Both the position numbers and the translations under genes were made by a program. Source: an uncultured Enterocloster sp. (GTDB lineage: Bacteria; Bacillota; Clostridia; Lachnospirales; Lachnospiraceae). Taken from it: DNA of 7,546 nt. Under the pieces are notes generated by a model, which saw nothing but the letters and a program-made list of their open reading frames with translations, did no database searches and was not told the DNA's origin. The DNA lies in assembly GCA_944382045.1 (NCBI GenBank), contig CALWMT010000124.1, positions 1 to 7,546 of the forward strand, read 5' to 3'. Within the stretch, counting starts at the first letter, position 1. Each line of letters starts with the position of its first letter. This document shows positions 5,877-7,546 of this stretch, in pieces.

Positions 5877-7177
5877 TGGCAATCGGCGTATTTTTCATTA
5901 TCCTGGCAATTCTTTTGGTGATCGCACTGCCTGTGGGCGGAGTGTTCGGTTTGATGTCCCTGCTGCCCAGCCTTATGAATCCTGACTTTTCCTTTGCGGC
6001 TGCGGACGTAGCCCGGAGCATGTTTGCTGGAATGAACAGCTTCACTCTTTTGGCGGTTCCGCTGTTCATGGTGTCTGGCATGGTCATGGCCGAGGGCGGA
6101 CTTTCCGAGAGATTATTTAATTTCTTTGCATATTTTATCGGCAACAAGACTGCCGGCTTCCCCTGCGCGGTGGTTGTGACCTGTATGTTTTATGCGGCTA
6201 TCTCCGGATCCTCACCGGCTACGGTGTCGGCGGTAGGAGCCATGACAATACCGTTTTTGGTAAACATGGGATATGAAATGATTTTTGCGGCAGCTATCGT
6301 GACAGTGGCAGGCGGTCTGGGCGTTATCATTCCCCCCAGTATTTCCTATATTGTGTATTCTGCTGCAGCCAACGCTTCACCGTCCAGCCTGTTTACCGCT
6401 GGTATCCTGCCGGGAATCCTCATCGGTGCCAGCCTGATGCTGTACTGCTATTACTACTGCAAAAAGCATGGGGAGGACAAGGAAAAGCTTTTGGCCAACT
6501 ATAAAGAAATCCGGGCGAAGGGCTTCCTGCCTCTGCTCAAGGAGAGCTTCTGGGCGCTGCTCACCCCGGTGATTATTCTGGGAACCATTTATTCCGGCAT
6601 CTGCAGTCCTACAGAATCAGCGGTAATCAGTGTATTTTACGGGCTTTTCGTCTGTATGTTTATCTATAAGACCATCAAGGTGCGGGATCTGGGCCGTGTG
6701 TTCATGGAGGGCGCGAAGACCTATGTGAACATCCTGTTTGTGATTGCGGCGGCTACCGCCTTCGCCAGATGCCTGACCATGCTGCGCTATCCGCAGACCA
6801 TCAGCGAGTCCGTGCTGGCCCTGTCGGACAACAGAGTAGTCATCCTGCTTATTATGAATGTGATTATGCTGGTGTGCGGCATGATTATTGACAATATCCC
6901 CAACATCATGATTCTCACCCCGATTATGGTGCCTATAGCCACGGCGGTGGGTGTAGACCCAGTACACTTTGGCATTATCATGACCTGCAATCTGGCAATC
7001 GGCATGGTGACGCCGCCCATGGGCATCAATCTGTTTGTGGCTGCCGGCATGACGAAGATTCCCATGCTGAAGCTGGCAAGGGCCTGTGTGCCATTCCTGA
7101 TAGCATTCTTTATATCACTGATGATCATAACCTTTGTGCCGGGGCTTTCTATGGCGCTTCCAGGGTTGATTGGATAA
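5876..7177 (+). CDS. dctM: TRAP transporter large membrane subunit DctM
   Basis: A 433-residue multi-helix membrane protein, full length for DctM, which forms the transport channel with DctQ. Family signatures are clear. The first repeat has PLFMVSGMVMAEGG (about 62-75), AAISGSSPATVSAVGAM (107-123), NMGYE and GLGVIIPPSISYIVY (147-161). The second half has the matching DNIPNIMILTPIMVPI, HFGIIMTCNLAIGMVTPPMGINLFV and a final hydrophobic helix. The inverted-repeat architecture (SGSS and IPPS in one half, the NIPN region and TPPMG in the other) is the Na+-binding scaffold known from structures of this family. The start ATG 5876 overlaps the dctQ stop and is preceded by AAGGAGGG in the end of dctQ. 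No defects are seen. A hairpin separates it from dctP. Confidence 0.96.
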   Translation: MAIGVFFIILAILLVIALPVGGVFGLMSLLPSLMNPDFSFAAADVARSMFAGMNSFTLLAVPLFMVSGMVMAEGGLSERLFNFFAYFIGNKTAGFPCAVVVTCMFYAAISGSSPATVSAVGAMTIPFLVNMGYEMIFAAAIVTVAGGLGVIIPPSISYIVYSAAANASPSSLFTAGILPGILIGASLMLYCYYYCKKHGEDKEKLLANYKEIRAKGFLPLLKESFWALLTPVIILGTIYSGICSPTESAVISVFYGLFVCMFIYKTIKVRDLGRVFMEGAKTYVNILFVIAAATAFARCLTMLRYPQTISESVLALSDNRVVILLIMNVIMLVCGMIIDNIPNIMILTPIMVPIATAVGVDPVHFGIIMTCNLAIGMVTPPMGINLFVAAGMTKIPMLKLARACVPFLIAFFISLMIITFVPGLSMALPGLIG

Positions 7178-7182
7178 GAAAA

Positions 7183-7201
7183 AGGGCTGGATTCCAGCCC
7201 T
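7183..7201. other. Hairpin between dctM and dctP
   Basis: AGGGCTGG (7183-7190) pairs perfectly with CCAGCCCT (7194-7201) around a 3-nt ATT loop, 5 bases after the dctM stop. On the plus strand it is followed by an A-rich run, not T, so it is not a terminator for dctM. On the minus strand the stem is followed by TTTTTCTTAT, so it could stop antisense transcription. In the sense mRNA it may protect or divide the dctM and dctP segments. Confidence 0.6.
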
Positions 7202-7234
7202 GAAAAATAAAAAATAAAAAGGAGAGATAATGTT

Positions 7235-7546
7235 ATGAGAAGGTTTTTAGCGGTAATGACAGCGGCGGCAAGATTACAGTGGAAATTTATCCCGGCGGCC
7301 AGCTTGGAAATACCACGGAGTTTACGGAGGCCGTAATCGGCGGATCCATTGATATCGGAACGGGAATGACTACGGATCTGGTGGATTTTATCCCAGCCTA
7401 TGGCATCTTTGATCTGCCGAACCTTTTTGACAGTGTGGAGCAGATGCGCGGCCTCTTAAACAGTGATTTTGTGGATGTGCTCAATGAGTACGACTTCTCC
7501 CTGCTGGATTTGAACGTCGGCTGCCCGGTGCCTAAGGTGGGGAAGA
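7235..7546 (+). pseudogene. dctP: TRAP transporter solute-binding protein DctP, broken by internal deletion/frameshift and cut by window end
   Basis: DctP is the secreted or lipid-anchored solute receptor that delivers substrate to DctQM. GGAGA at 7221-7225 and ATG 7235 start a normal-looking signal peptide (MRRFLAVMTAA), but this frame ends at TAA 7334-7336 after 33 codons. From about 7258 a second frame, open to the window end, encodes unmistakable DctP sequence: DSGGKITVEIYPGGQLGN, EAVIGGSIDIGTGMTTDLV, IFDLPNLFDSVEQMRGLL, LLDLNVGC. The rest of the signal peptide, the lipobox Cys and the first lobe strand, normally some 50-60 residues, are absent. The junction falls in ACAGCGGCGG (7259-7268), which reads as T-A-A in the signal-peptide frame and S-G-G in the body frame, suggesting deletion between short repeats. 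No ATG/GTG/TTG lies in the body frame before 7366. An assembly collapse would look the same. Confidence 0.75.

Noticed and set aside
7183..7201. Rho-independent terminator of dctM
   Set aside because: The stem is followed on the plus strand by GAAAAATAAAAAATAAAAA rather than a T run, so it does not qualify in the sense direction.
7235..7336. Genuine 33-codon small protein starting at ATG 7235
   Set aside because: After the signal-peptide-like start the reading is the wrong frame of DctP-coding DNA, so it is better explained as a broken dctP.
1..7546. CRISPR arrays, tRNA/rRNA genes, insertion sequences or a novel defence system
   Set aside because: No repeat-spacer pattern, cloverleaf, rRNA-like stretch, transposase or unknown multi-gene cassette was seen; apart from the intergenic gaps the window is filled by recognisable housekeeping, copper and transport genes.

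Overview
The window reads as a chromosomal segment of a Gram-positive anaerobe of the class Clostridia, most likely a GC-rich gut Lachnospiraceae member (Enterocloster/Hungatella-like). The evidence is strong AGGAGG-type ribosome binding sites, GC-rich coding DNA with AT-rich intergenic gaps, a clostridial-style enolase (HAANTVDVQEFM block) and a CsoR-CopA copper module typical of that group. The taxonomic call is inference from remembered protein flavour, not from a search.

Layout. (1) 1-1056, the 3' end of an enolase gene, closed by a strong intrinsic terminator (1094-1155). (2) 1180-4123, a copper homeostasis operon. A TTGACA-17-TATACT promoter carries a CsoR-type operator in its spacer and drives csoR (1270-1578) and the Cu(+)-exporting P1B-1 ATPase copA (1598-4123). 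The ATPase ends in a CopZ-like metal-binding domain. That domain has its own in-frame Shine-Dalgarno and ATG, lies just after an A7 tract, and is preceded by stop codons in both alternative frames. It looks like a former or still separately expressed copZ gene joined to copA. (3) 4163-5167 on the minus strand, a LysR-family regulator convergent with copA. (4) 5168-5384, an AT-rich divergent regulatory region with promoter candidates in both directions and several inverted repeats. (5) 5385-7546, a TRAP transporter operon in the order Q-M-P: dctQ (5385-5876) and dctM (5876-7177, overlapping dctQ by one base), then a hairpin and the start of dctP. The dctP copy is broken: a signal-peptide start is joined out of frame to the middle of the protein, so it appears to be a pseudogene, unless the assembly is wrong.

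How it works together. Copper loading of CsoR should release the csoR-copA promoter, producing exporter and, possibly, a soluble chaperone from one transcript. The LysR protein, divergent from the TRAP genes, probably senses the TRAP substrate or a related metabolite and controls dctQMP. The substrate cannot be named from the sequence. If the dctP lesion is real, the DctQM membrane part lacks its cognate binding protein at this locus.
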